Positions 35,894-44,535 of a stretch of DNA of 64,000 nt are shown here, one piece after another; positions within the stretch are counted from its first letter, which is position 1, and each line of letters starts with the position of its first letter. Below the pieces are notes generated by a model. It saw only the letters and a program-made list of their open reading frames with translations, was not told where the DNA came from and ran no database searches. The stretch spans positions 62,001-126,000 of the forward strand of contig JBGAKX010000001.1 of assembly GCA_044224215.1 (NCBI GenBank), written 5' to 3'. The translations under genes were made by a program, and so were the position numbers. The stretch is from DAOMFM01 sp035429825 (GTDB taxonomy: Bacteria; Acidobacteriota; Blastocatellia; UBA7656; JADIYM01).

Positions 35894-37237
35894 CTATGCC
35901 GAGAAGTTGGCGATCCCCTTCTTGAGGTGCGCCATGAACTGGTCGGCAACCGCTCCGTCGATCAGCCGGTGATCGAACGACAGCGCAAAGAACGACATCG
36001 TTCGGATCGCGATCGCGTCGTTGATCACGACCGGACGCTTCTCGATCGCGCCGACGCCGAGGATCGCGACCTGCGGCTGGTTGATGATCGGCGTTCCAAA
36101 GAGACCGCCGTAGATTCCGGGGTTCGTCACCGTGAACGTTCCGTCCTGGACCTCTTCGGGCTTCAGTCGCTTGGAGCGCGCGCGCTCGGCGAGGTCGTTC
36201 ACCGTCCGTGCGATTCCGAGCAGGCTCATCTCGTCGGCGCGCTTGATGACGGGAACGATCAGGCCCCAGTCGAGCGCGACGGCGATGCCGATGTTGATGT
36301 CCTGCTTGTAGACGATGTCGTCGCCCTGAATCGACGCGTTGAGGATGGGGAAGGCCTTCAGCGACTCGACGAGCGCCTTGACGATCATCGGCGTGTAGGT
36401 CAGCTTGACGCCGTCGCGCTGCTCGAACTGCGACTTGTACTGGTTGCGAACCTCGACGAGACGCGTGCAGTCCATCTCGAACACGGTGTTGACGTGCGCG
36501 GACGTGCGCCGGCTTGCGACCATGTTCTCGGCGATCCGGCGGCGCATGATCGACATCGGCTCGACCTTCACGCGCTCGCCTTCCTTGAAGACCATCGCGG
36601 GCGCGGGCGCAGGCGCGGGCGCCGAAATTGGCGTGACGGTGCCGGGTGCGTGGACGGGCGCGGCTGCTGGCGCAGGCGCTGGGGTCGAACCGCCCTTCGC
36701 GACGAACTCGAGAATGTCCGCCTTCGTTACACGGCCGGAAAGCCCCGTGCCGGAAACCTGGCGAATGTCGACACCGTGCTCCTCGGCAATCTTGCGGACG
36801 AGCGGCGAACTGCGCGCCTTGCGCAACTCCTCAACCGAGCCAGCCTCGCTGATGGGCGCCGGTGGAGCCACGGGCGCGGCTGGCGCAACTGCCACGGGAG
36901 CCGCGACGACGGGCGCCGGCGGCGGGGCAGGCGCCTCGACAACGGGAGCAGGCGCGGGTTCAGGCGCTGTCTCGACAGGAGCCGGCGCCGCGGCGCCTCC
37001 TCCGTCACCGATGACGGCAACGACCGAATTGATCGGGACCGTCTCGCCCTCGGTCACCTTGATCTCGGACAGCGTGCCCGACGCAGGCGAGGGAATCTCG
37101 GCATCGACCTTGTCGGTCGAAATCTCGAACAGCGGTTCGTCGCGGGTCACCTTGTCGCCGACCTTCTTCAGCCACTTGACGATGGTGCCTTCGGCAATCG
37201 ACTCGCCCATCTGGGGCATGATCACATCGGTGCTCAT
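35894..37237 (-). CDS. dihydrolipoamide acyltransferase (E2) of a 2-oxoacid dehydrogenase complex
   Basis: A 447-residue E2 core subunit. It has one lipoyl domain (MPQMGESIAEGTIVKWLK, lipoyl-lysine in STDKVDAEIPSP), then a Pro/Ala/Val hinge, a peripheral-subunit binding domain (SSPLVRKIAEEHGVD...GLSGRVTKADIL), a second Pro/Ala linker, and the catalytic domain ending in SFDHRLIDGAVADQF, whose histidine is catalytic. The GESIAEGT and STDKVDAE wording is seen in both oxoglutarate- and branched-chain-type E2s, so the substrate is not settled. The ATG at 37237 follows GGAGAGGGAGAG; the long upstream extension overlaps the E1beta gene and is rejected. Confidence 0.92.
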   Translation of the reverse strand: MSTDVIMPQMGESIAEGTIVKWLKKVGDKVTRDEPLFEISTDKVDAEIPSPASGTLSEIKVTEGETVPINSVVAVIGDGGGAAAPAPVETAPEPAPAPVVEAPAPPPAPVVAAPVAVAPAAPVAPPAPISEAGSVEELRKARSSPLVRKIAEEHGVDIRQVSGTGLSGRVTKADILEFVAKGGSTPAPAPAAAPVHAPGTVTPISAPAPAPAPAMVFKEGERVKVEPMSIMRRRIAENMVASRRTSAHVNTVFEMDCTRLVEVRNQYKSQFEQRDGVKLTYTPMIVKALVESLKAFPILNASIQGDDIVYKQDINIGIAVALDWGLIVPVIKRADEMSLLGIARTVNDLAERARSKRLKPEEVQDGTFTVTNPGIYGGLFGTPIINQPQVAILGVGAIEKRPVVINDAIAIRTMSFFALSFDHRLIDGAVADQFMAHLKKGIANFSA

Positions 37238-37263
37238 ATGCTGTGTACTCTCCCTCTCCTCAA

Positions 37264-38268
37264 TCAGTAGGCTGAAAGTTTGCGGGCCGCCTCGACGATG
37301 TCGTCGACCTGGGGCTGGTAGTAGTCCTCGAGCGGCGGGCTGTACGGAACCGGCGTGTCGAGCGAAGCGACCCGCACGATTGGCGCGTCGAGCCATTCGA
37401 ACGCCTGCTCGGCGATCGTGGCGGATATCTCGCCTCCGATGCCTCCAGTGCGCGACGCTTCGTGAAGAACGATCGCGCGGTTCGTCTTCTTGACGGATGC
37501 GAGGATCGTCTCGATGTCGAGCGGCGCGAGCGTCCGCAGGTCGATGACCTCGGCGGAGATTCCGTCGTCGGCGAGCCGGTCGGCGGCGTCGAGCGCGCGG
37601 TAGACCATCGCGCCAAAGGTGATCACGCTCAGGTCCGAGCCTTCGCGGCGGATCGACGCCTTGCCGATCTCGACGGTGTAGTCCTCCGAGGGAAGCGTCT
37701 CGCGCAACCTCGGCAGGCGGTACAGGTACTTGTGCTCAAAGAAGAGCACCGGATCGGCGTCGCGGATCGCCGCCTTCAGCAGACCCTTGGCGTCGTATGC
37801 CGTTGACGGCTCGACGATCTTGAGTCCGGCCGAGTTCGTAAAGAACGCTTCGGGGTTCCCCGAATGGAACGGGCCGCCGCGCACGCCGCCGCCGCATGGG
37901 CCGCGCACGACCATCGGAACGCCATATCCCATACGGTAACGCCACTTCGACACGACGTTCGTCAACTGGTCAAAGGCGCACGAGATGAAGTCGATGAACT
38001 GCATCTCGGCGACGGGGCGAAATCCCATCATCGCCGCGCCGGCAGCGGCGCCAACGATCGCGGCTTCGGAGATCGGCGTGTCGATGACGCGGTCCGAGCC
38101 GAACTGCTCGAGCAGGCCGTCCGTCACCTTGAACGCGCCGCCGTACGCGCCGATGTCCTCGCCGAGGAGGAACACCTTGTCGTCACGGACCATCTCCTCG
38201 CGGAGCGCCTCGCGGATTGCCTCGAGGAATGTCACCTGGTGGGTCTGCTGCTGCGCGTCTGCTGTCAT
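37264..38268 (-). CDS. 2-oxoacid dehydrogenase E1 component, beta subunit
   Basis: A 334-residue transketolase-type beta subunit, TPP-dependent together with the alpha subunit. Visible are the N-terminal TFLEAIREALREEM, GEDIGAYGGAFKVT, DTPISEAAIVGAAAGAA, a central VVRGPCGGGVRGGPFHSG loop, and the C-terminal IVRVASLDTPVPYSPPLEDYY. The alpha gene ends 23 nt upstream and the E2 gene begins 26 nt downstream. Together they make the E1 alpha2beta2 heterotetramer of a pyruvate- or branched-chain-type complex. Confidence 0.94.
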   Translation of the reverse strand: MTADAQQQTHQVTFLEAIREALREEMVRDDKVFLLGEDIGAYGGAFKVTDGLLEQFGSDRVIDTPISEAAIVGAAAGAAMMGFRPVAEMQFIDFISCAFDQLTNVVSKWRYRMGYGVPMVVRGPCGGGVRGGPFHSGNPEAFFTNSAGLKIVEPSTAYDAKGLLKAAIRDADPVLFFEHKYLYRLPRLRETLPSEDYTVEIGKASIRREGSDLSVITFGAMVYRALDAADRLADDGISAEVIDLRTLAPLDIETILASVKKTNRAIVLHEASRTGGIGGEISATIAEQAFEWLDAPIVRVASLDTPVPYSPPLEDYYQPQVDDIVEAARKLSAY

Positions 38269-38291
38269 CGTTCTCTCGTGGTACGTGGGTG

Positions 38292-39302
38292 TTAGGCCAG
38301 CGGTGAAAGCCAGGGCGCGCGCGCGACAACCGCGCCCTCAAAGACGCCCTCGGCCGCGGTGTGCGGATCGGGCATCGGGCCCGACTCGGCCTCGTGGACC
38401 GCCTGGTCGAGCTCCGAATGAATGCGTTCGATGGTCGCGTCAAAATCGGCCTGCGAGGCGGCGCCGATCTCGACGAGGTGTCGCTCGAAGCGAGCGATCG
38501 GGTCCCTGGACTCCCACTCGGCGATCACTTCGCGGGGAACGTAGGCCTGGTTGTCGTGCTGTGCGTGGCCCTTCATGCGGAACGTGACACTCTCGATAAG
38601 CGTGGGTCCTTCGCCGCGCCGGGCACGGGCAGCGGCTTCGCGCGTGACGTTGTAGACGGCCAGGACGTCGTTTCCGTCGACGGTCACGCCCGGGATTCCG
38701 TATGCGAGCGCACGGTCCGAGAGCCGTGTCAGCCTGGACTGGCGCTCGGTCGGTGTCGAGTACGCGTAGCCGTTGTTCTCGATGACGAGGATAAACGGCA
38801 GATCCAGAACGGCGGCAAGATTCAGGCCCTCGTGTGTCGGCCCGGTCGAGGCGCCGCCGTCGCCGATGTAACAGAGGGCCACGCCGTCCTGGCGGCGCAT
38901 CTTGAACCCAAGCGCGACGCCCGCCATCAGCGGAATCATCTCTCCCAGCATGCTCACGGGTCCGATAAAATTCCTTTCGGGCGAGCCGAAGTGGATGTTG
39001 AGCTCGCGTCCGCGGGTCGGGCCGGAGCCCTTCGCCATGTACTGCTGAAAGACCTCGACGGGTCGGCCGCCCATCGTGAGCAGGGCACCAAGGTCGCGCA
39101 GGATGGGAGCGGCAATGTCGCCCTTCTCGGGCTCGAGCGCGGCGGCGGTGCCGACGGCCGTCCCTTCCTGGCCGAGGCTCCGGTACAGACTGCCGATCAC
39201 CTTGCCCTGGGCCGACAGGTTCGTCAGCCGCTCCTCGAGCATTCGCGTCAGGCGAAGAAAGTAGTAGATGCTGTGCAGCTTTTCGCGCGAGAGGTCAGAC
39301 AT
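38292..39302 (-). CDS. 2-oxoacid dehydrogenase E1 component, alpha subunit
   Basis: A 336-residue TPP-binding alpha subunit. The thiamine signature is GDGGASTGPTHEG followed by LVIENNGYAYSTP. The N-terminal helix YYFLRLTRMLEERL, the LYRSLGQEGTAVG segment and the tail LDQAVHEAESGPMPDP are typical. The ATG at 39302 lies 10 nt after the lpd stop; an in-frame ATG at 39341 would overlap lpd. Substrate (pyruvate or branched-chain oxoacid) cannot be fixed from the sequence. Confidence 0.93.
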   Translation of the reverse strand: MSDLSREKLHSIYYFLRLTRMLEERLTNLSAQGKVIGSLYRSLGQEGTAVGTAAALEPEKGDIAAPILRDLGALLTMGGRPVEVFQQYMAKGSGPTRGRELNIHFGSPERNFIGPVSMLGEMIPLMAGVALGFKMRRQDGVALCYIGDGGASTGPTHEGLNLAAVLDLPFILVIENNGYAYSTPTERQSRLTRLSDRALAYGIPGVTVDGNDVLAVYNVTREAAARARRGEGPTLIESVTFRMKGHAQHDNQAYVPREVIAEWESRDPIARFERHLVEIGAASQADFDATIERIHSELDQAVHEAESGPMPDPHTAAEGVFEGAVVARAPWLSPLA

Positions 39303-39312
39303 AACGCTCCGA

Positions 39313-40722
39313 TCAGAAGCTGATTGCATAGCCAATCGCATCGCCTGCGGCTTCCATCACCGCCTCGGAGAGCGTCGGGTGCGCGTGAATCGTGTTGAAG
39401 ATCGATTCCGCGGTCGCCTCGTGGCTGATCGCGATGCCGGCGGCCGCGATCAGTTCGGTCGCCGCGGGTCCGACGATATGGACGCCCAGCACTTCGCCGT
39501 AGGTCTTGTCGGTGACCACTTTGACAAAGCCCGTCGTGTTTCCGAGGATCTTGGCCTTGCCGCTTGCCATCCACGGAAACCGGCCGCACTTGACGTCGAA
39601 CCCCTGCTCGATCGCCTTCTTTTCGGTGAGCCCGATGCTGCCGACTTCGGGGCTGCAGAACGTCACGCCAGGCACTCCGCGCTCGTAATCTATCGGGTGC
39701 GCGTGCTTTCCGGCCATATGGTCGCCGGCGACGATGCCCTCGTGCGACGCGACGTGCGCGAGCCACGGCGTCGGGACGACGTCGCCGATCGCGTAGATCC
39801 CCGCCTGGCTCGTGCGCATGAACCCGTCGACCTGCACGTACCCGCGGTCGAGCGTGACGCCGGCCTCTTCAAGGCCGATGTTCTCTGTCACCGGTTTGCG
39901 TCCCACGGCGACCAGCAGCATCTCCGCCTCGAACCGGGTCGTTTCGCCGCTGTCGGACACGCCGTCGGCGGTGACGCCGTCGGCGGTCACCTGGATGTTG
40001 CCCAGCTTCATACCCGTATGGACCTTGATGCCCTGCTTCTTGAACGCCTTCTCGACCGCCTCGCTCGACTCCTCATCCTCGATCGGCAGGATACGCGGGA
40101 GCAGCTCGACAAGCGTCACGTCGACGCCGAACCGGTGAAAGATGGACGCGAATTCGGACCCGACCGCACCCGATCCCAGAACGATCATCGACTTGGGGAT
40201 CTGCTGCAGCTGGAGGATCTCGTCGGACGTGACGATGCGCTTGCCGTCGATCGTGAGGCCGGGAAGCGAGCGCGGCACCGAACCGGTGGCGATGATGATG
40301 TTCTTGAACTCGATCGTCTTGCGCTCGCCGCCCGCGAGCTCGACGACCAGCTTCCGCTTTCCGTCGAGACGGCCGTAACCGTTGAAAACAGAGATCTTGT
40401 TCTTGCGCATCAGGAACTCGACGCCCTTGGCGTTGACCTGGACGATCTTGTCCTTGCGCGCCATCACCTTGTCGAACGCGAGCGAGATCTCCTTGGCGAT
40501 GATCCCGTGCTCCGTGCCGTGCTGGATCTCTTCATACAGATCGGCGGAGTGCAGGAGCGCCTTGGTGGGGATGCAGCCGCGCAGCAGGCACGTGCCGCCG
40601 AGGCGCGTGTCCTTCTCGACGATTGCCACGGACAGGCCAAGTTGCGCGGCGTGGATCGCCGCGGTGTAGCCACCCGGGCCTGCGCCCAGGACGACCAGAT
40701 CAAAGCTCTCAGCTTTCGACAC
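39313..40722 (-). CDS. lpdA: dihydrolipoamide dehydrogenase (E3)
   Basis: E3 reoxidises dihydrolipoyl groups with NAD+. The 469-residue flavoprotein has VVLGAGPGGYTAAIHAA for FAD, the redox pair in RLGGTCLLRGCIPTKALL, an NAD site around VLGSGAVGSEFASIF, and the His-Glu charge relay in HAHPTLSEAVMEA. The start codon is GTG 40722. It is the first gene of the operon lpd-E1alpha-E1beta-E2-lipB-lipA. Confidence 0.96.
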   Translation of the reverse strand: MSKAESFDLVVLGAGPGGYTAAIHAAQLGLSVAIVEKDTRLGGTCLLRGCIPTKALLHSADLYEEIQHGTEHGIIAKEISLAFDKVMARKDKIVQVNAKGVEFLMRKNKISVFNGYGRLDGKRKLVVELAGGERKTIEFKNIIIATGSVPRSLPGLTIDGKRIVTSDEILQLQQIPKSMIVLGSGAVGSEFASIFHRFGVDVTLVELLPRILPIEDEESSEAVEKAFKKQGIKVHTGMKLGNIQVTADGVTADGVSDSGETTRFEAEMLLVAVGRKPVTENIGLEEAGVTLDRGYVQVDGFMRTSQAGIYAIGDVVPTPWLAHVASHEGIVAGDHMAGKHAHPIDYERGVPGVTFCSPEVGSIGLTEKKAIEQGFDVKCGRFPWMASGKAKILGNTTGFVKVVTDKTYGEVLGVHIVGPAATELIAAAGIAISHEATAESIFNTIHAHPTLSEAVMEAAGDAIGYAISF

Positions 40723-40782
40723 GCGTACTTTCTCCCTCGACCCGTACCTCGGTCGTCGTCAGATGTGCTTCAAGAGCCCGGT

Positions 40783-40811
40783 ATTCTACACGCCCGGTGG
40801 CGGGACGCCAA
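40783..40811 (-). promoter_or_regulatory. promoter candidate for the dehydrogenase-lipoate operon
   Basis: On the minus strand TTGGCG (40811-40806) and TAGAAT (40788-40783) are 17 bp apart, 60 nt upstream of lpdA. Confidence 0.6.
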
Positions 40812-40840
40812 GCATGGCTGTCTGGAGCCTTTCCGAAATG

Positions 40841-40873
40841 AAAAAGGGAAGCGAACGCGTGGTCCGCTTCCCT
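40841..40873 (-). terminator. rho-independent terminator of the secreted-protein operon
   Basis: AGGGAAGCG (40845-40853) and CGCTTCCCT (40865-40873) form a perfect 9-bp stem; on the minus strand it is followed by five Ts (40845-40841). It lies 36 nt past the FecR/Ig-like gene and just upstream of the lpdA promoter. Confidence 0.85.
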
Positions 40874-40908
40874 GAATCGACTGGCCCGTGGCCCGGGCGA
40901 GTGCCGTG

Positions 40909-41943
40909 TTACGGCCCCGTCACAACCGGCGGCTGCACGACGATGTTGGTCGGCGTGTGGTCGTCGCCGGAGTTCACGACGGCAAGAACGCCGCCCGCGA
41001 CGCAGCCTGCGGCAAGCGCCGTATAGAGCGTGATCGTCCCCGGATTCCAGAACGTCTTCTCCTTGGCGCGGATGTAGACGTGCAGTGTCTCGTGCGCGTC
41101 CGTGCCGGGGATGAACGCTTCGACGTAGACGGCTCCGGACGACGCGCCCGATTCGAAATCAACCGACGCGATCCCGTCGTTGTCCGTCGTCGTCGTGATG
41201 CGCTGGACGCCCTCGGTGAACTGGCCCGTGGCGCCGTCGAGCGCCGTCGTGATCGCAAAGATCACGGGCTGGTTCGCGACCGGGCTGCCGCTGTTCTTGA
41301 CCTTGACCTTCAGCGTCTCGGAGTTCCGTGCCTTCATGTGGAAGTCGTTGTCGCCGTCCGGAACGTCGATGTCGAGCCCGGCCCGGCTGTCATCCGCGGA
41401 AGCGAGAATCGCGACGTCGCCGAGACTCTTGACCAGCGAGGTTCCGGCAAGCGGGTCCGCCTTGACCCGGTAGGTCACGAACGTACCCGGATAGGACACG
41501 ATCTTGGTGTCCGGCGTCTCGACGTAGGTGCTGACGGCGGCGGACGCCTCGATCTTCATCGAGCCCTGGAGCATCCGCGCCACGATCGTGTCGTCGACCA
41601 TGTCGAGGATCACTTCGCTGCGCGGCGAGATCGAGATTCGCCCAACGTCCTTGATCTCGGCCCGGGCCATTCCATGGGAATCGACGACGATCCTGCTGCC
41701 GCTATGGAACCGGTCCTTCATGAGAGCGCTGCGACCATCCACCAGCACCAGACCAGACGTCGAGAGGTCCCACATCGAGGAGTACGCCTCGCCGTGCAGC
41801 GTAACGTCAGGCCGCTCGGTACCCGGCGCTCCCTGAATGGTGCCCTTGGTGTCCGATGCAAGCGCGGCAGGCGCCGTGGCGACGAGTGTAAGCACAAGCC
41901 CTGTACCGAGCCATCGCTTCAGCGCGTCAAGTGTGAATGTCAT
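40909..41943 (-). CDS. exported FecR-like and bacterial Ig-like domain protein
   Basis: A 344-residue protein with a signal peptide (WLGTGLVLTLVATAPAALAS) and a FecR-type region (about 60-175, LVLVDGRSALMKDRFHSGSR, ISISPRSEVILD, ETPDTKIVSYPGTFVTY). A Big_1-like Ig domain follows (about 220-310, VKVKNSGSPVANQPVIFAI), then a C-terminal hydrophobic segment (ITLYTALAAGCVAGGVLAVV). The FecR region here is not linked to a sigma/anti-sigma pair. GGAG precedes two adjacent ATGs; the second (41943) has the better spacing. It sits 63 nt after the FG-GAP/beta-helix gene and before a terminator. Confidence 0.75.
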   Translation of the reverse strand: MTFTLDALKRWLGTGLVLTLVATAPAALASDTKGTIQGAPGTERPDVTLHGEAYSSMWDLSTSGLVLVDGRSALMKDRFHSGSRIVVDSHGMARAEIKDVGRISISPRSEVILDMVDDTIVARMLQGSMKIEASAAVSTYVETPDTKIVSYPGTFVTYRVKADPLAGTSLVKSLGDVAILASADDSRAGLDIDVPDGDNDFHMKARNSETLKVKVKNSGSPVANQPVIFAITTALDGATGQFTEGVQRITTTTDNDGIASVDFESGASSGAVYVEAFIPGTDAHETLHVYIRAKEKTFWNPGTITLYTALAAGCVAGGVLAVVNSGDDHTPTNIVVQPPVVTGP

Positions 41944-42009
41944 CATGCGCTCCTTTCCGTGGTTCGACGGCCCCGCGCGCGTGCGCGGAGCCACACTGCC
42001 AGATTGGTG

Positions 42010-44520
42010 TTACTTGTTCCGGGGCGTGAGCTGGATCGGCGGCAACGCGAATCCGGGGCCAAACGTTCCGCGGTACGGAACCGTGGAATAGCCGGGCGCC
42101 GGAATCGGGATGAGGCTGATCGTTCCCTCGCCGTTCTTGGAGGCCTGGAAGACGACCTGGAACCGGATGCTGCTCGTCGTTCCCGTGCCGTCGACGATCG
42201 TGGCGTCGAGGAACTTCAAGCTTGTCTCGAACGGGAGCAGACCGGTGAACGTGAACGTCAACGGAACGTTGACGCCCTTGGCGATGCCGTGGAATGCGTC
42301 GGGGACGCCAGGCGTGTTGTCGATGCGGAACAGCTCGATGAACGCTTCGTTGAAGAACACGAACTTCGCGTTCGTCAGGTCGTTGTTCGGATCGTACGTG
42401 TCGATCGCGAGATCGATACGGTCGCCCGTCCACGAGCCGTTCCCACCGGTGATGCCCACATCGGGCTTGACCTTGGCCGCCGCCGCAACAGTTGCGGTAA
42501 CGCCAAGCTGCTCGCTCACCACAAAAATGACGTCGGTCTTCACCTTCTTGGGAAGCTGGTAGGCCGGTGTCGGGAGGTTGAACGGAGCTGTCGTATCGGG
42601 TGACGGCGCCGGCGGCTTGGGCCGGAAGGTCAGCAGCACCTGCTGCGAGCCGTTCGGCGGAAGCGTGAATGTGGACGGCGAGGCCGTGAAGAACGGATCG
42701 TTCGGATCCGCAAACGTGACCTTGTTCGAACCGCGCCGGTGGAACTGGACCGAGCTGATCGTGACCGGCACGACCGTCGGGTTCGTCACCGTTACCGTGG
42801 CGTTTCGTGAACCGCCGACGGCAACCTGTGGGAAGCTCACGAATGTGACGTTTACGATGATCGAGGCAAGGACAGCAGTTCCGCCAAGCGTTATTGTGAA
42901 CTCCGGATTGTCGGGATCGTCCGACGCAATGATCACCGACCCGCTGAAGTTGCTGGCCGACGTCGGCGAGAACGTCACAGTAAACGTGAAGCACTCGCCC
43001 GGCGCGAGCGTCGTGTCACCGGCAGGCGCTCCTACCAGTGCAAACGGGCCGCCGGCAGGAAGAACCGTGATCGACGCGATCGTGAGGTTCGACACGCCGT
43101 TGTTGCAGACCGATACGTCGCGCGTCGTTGTTCCGCCGACAGCGGTAGTCGGGAACGTGATCGAGGTTGGCGACACGTTCAGACGCTGGTTGAGGGTGAA
43201 GTTCGGACTGAACTCGGACGTGTTGTTGCCGGAATCAGTCGCCGTCGCGGTGACGGCGAGCTTGTCGTCGAGCGGCAGTGTCACGGGAAGCGTGACCGAG
43301 AACGCTCCGCCCGATGTCGCGGTGGTCGCGACCATGAACTCGGCGCCCTGACCGTTCGCCTGCATCTCGTCCGACTTGAAGATCTCGACGGTCGAACCCG
43401 CGGGCGCCGTTCCGGCGACGATGACGGACGTCGTGTCGACGGTGGACGACAGGAACACGGGGTAGTTGATCAGGTTGTTCGGTCCGGAATCGGTATCGTC
43501 GGTGTCGTTCGTGGTGATGCCCGACGACGGGTCGCTCGGCGACACGAGGTTGATGCCGAGCGTCGTGTTCTTTGTGATCATGTTCTGCGTGATCTTGTTG
43601 CCGGTGCCCGAGACCACGGCGACGCCAAACGCCGCATTCGACTCGATGAGGTTGTTCGGCCCCACCGTGTTGTTGCTGCCGAGCTCGACGTAGACGCCGT
43701 TCCGGACGTTCGACGAGATCGTGTTGTCGGTGATGATCGTGCGATCGCTCGAAATGCTGGATCCGGTGATGACGATACCGCCCGAATTCGGCGCGTCGAC
43801 ACCGTTGTTCTGGCTGATGATGTTGTTCGGGCCGATCGACGTGTCGGTGGACGCGTTGATCAGCACGCCGCCGTCGGTGTTCTGGTTGTTGCCGCTGCTG
43901 CCGCCGAACTGGTCAACGCCAATCCTGTTTGCAGAAAGCGTCGTGTTGTCGCACCCGTCGGTCATCAACACGCCGCTGCGCTGGGACCCGCCGATGACGT
44001 TGCCCGTCAGTGTTGTGCCCGCGGCACCCTGAAGGAACACACCGTTCAGCGGATTAACCCCGCCTGGACGGCCGCCGATGGTGCCGTCCGACCCGATGAT
44101 GTTGCCTTCGATCGTGTTGCCGGATCCGCCAAATACGCGAACGCCATCCGTCGTGCTGACGATGACGTTGCGATCCGCAAGGTCCGGGCCGCCGATCGTG
44201 CAACCGGATCCTGAAATCGCGATGCCGCCGCTCAGGTTACCGACCGGCAGCCCCGTCGTGTTCCCAAAACCACGCGAATCGGTGCCGATGTAGCAACCCT
44301 GCACCGTCGCGCCGCCCCCGGTTATGACAATGCCGTTTTGGAAGAGCGGTCCAACAATCGCCGCTGCCGTCGTGGTCGTGGGATTCGAGCACTTCGGGAG
44401 AAGTACTGGCGGAAAACCGCCAAAATTGCCGCCGGAAACAATGAACGAACTGATCACGGCACCCCGAACCCGAAACCGCCAAAGTTGCCGCCGGCAATAA
44501 TGAACGAACTGATCACGCAA
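42010..44520 (-). CDS. 3' part of a secreted beta-helix/choice-of-anchor-D protein, split from its N-terminal part
   Basis: Up to 836 residues in this frame. After the first 38 or so codons, which lie in the duplicated tract, comes a right-handed parallel beta-helix of NosD/CASH type with repeated units such as GIAISGSGCTIGG, GVRVFGGSGNTIEGN and GVYVELGSNNTVGPNN. Ig-like and choice-of-anchor-D domains follow (LNVSPTSITFPTTAVGG and SGSVIIASDDPDNPEFTI), then a C-terminal beta domain. The frame has no own signal peptide or ribosome site. Its first part repeats the sequence that ends the ORF 44454-46088, so it is the displaced continuation of that gene. Confidence 0.8.
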   Translation of the reverse strand: MRDQFVHYCRRQLWRFRVRGAVISSFIVSGGNFGGFPPVLLPKCSNPTTTTAAAIVGPLFQNGIVITGGGATVQGCYIGTDSRGFGNTTGLPVGNLSGGIAISGSGCTIGGPDLADRNVIVSTTDGVRVFGGSGNTIEGNIIGSDGTIGGRPGGVNPLNGVFLQGAAGTTLTGNVIGGSQRSGVLMTDGCDNTTLSANRIGVDQFGGSSGNNQNTDGGVLINASTDTSIGPNNIISQNNGVDAPNSGGIVITGSSISSDRTIITDNTISSNVRNGVYVELGSNNTVGPNNLIESNAAFGVAVVSGTGNKITQNMITKNTTLGINLVSPSDPSSGITTNDTDDTDSGPNNLINYPVFLSSTVDTTSVIVAGTAPAGSTVEIFKSDEMQANGQGAEFMVATTATSGGAFSVTLPVTLPLDDKLAVTATATDSGNNTSEFSPNFTLNQRLNVSPTSITFPTTAVGGTTTRDVSVCNNGVSNLTIASITVLPAGGPFALVGAPAGDTTLAPGECFTFTVTFSPTSASNFSGSVIIASDDPDNPEFTITLGGTAVLASIIVNVTFVSFPQVAVGGSRNATVTVTNPTVVPVTISSVQFHRRGSNKVTFADPNDPFFTASPSTFTLPPNGSQQVLLTFRPKPPAPSPDTTAPFNLPTPAYQLPKKVKTDVIFVVSEQLGVTATVAAAAKVKPDVGITGGNGSWTGDRIDLAIDTYDPNNDLTNAKFVFFNEAFIELFRIDNTPGVPDAFHGIAKGVNVPLTFTFTGLLPFETSLKFLDATIVDGTGTTSSIRFQVVFQASKNGEGTISLIPIPAPGYSTVPYRGTFGPGFALPPIQLTPRNK

Positions 44521-44535
44521 CCGGAACCCGAAACC
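44414..44535. repeat. tandem duplication, period 59 bp, that breaks one reading frame into two
   Basis: Unit A (44414-44472) and unit B (44473 to about 44533) share AAACCGCCAAA, TTGCCGCCGG, AATGAACGAACTGATCAC and GAACCCG blocks, with scattered substitutions and a one-base length difference (59 against 58). Unit B encodes SSFIIAGGNFGGF in the upstream frame; unit A encodes SSFIVSGGNFGGF in the downstream frame. Because 59 is not a multiple of three, the extra copy shifts the frame, and removing one copy would join both ORFs. Confidence 0.9.

Noticed and set aside
36601..36990. Pro/Ala-rich repeats in the E2 gene as a repeat element
   Set aside because: They are the normal flexible linkers of E2 subunits.
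39268..40875. 535-codon plus-strand frame opposite lpdA
   Set aside because: Antisense shadow; composition is Asp/Arg/His-rich as in other shadows.
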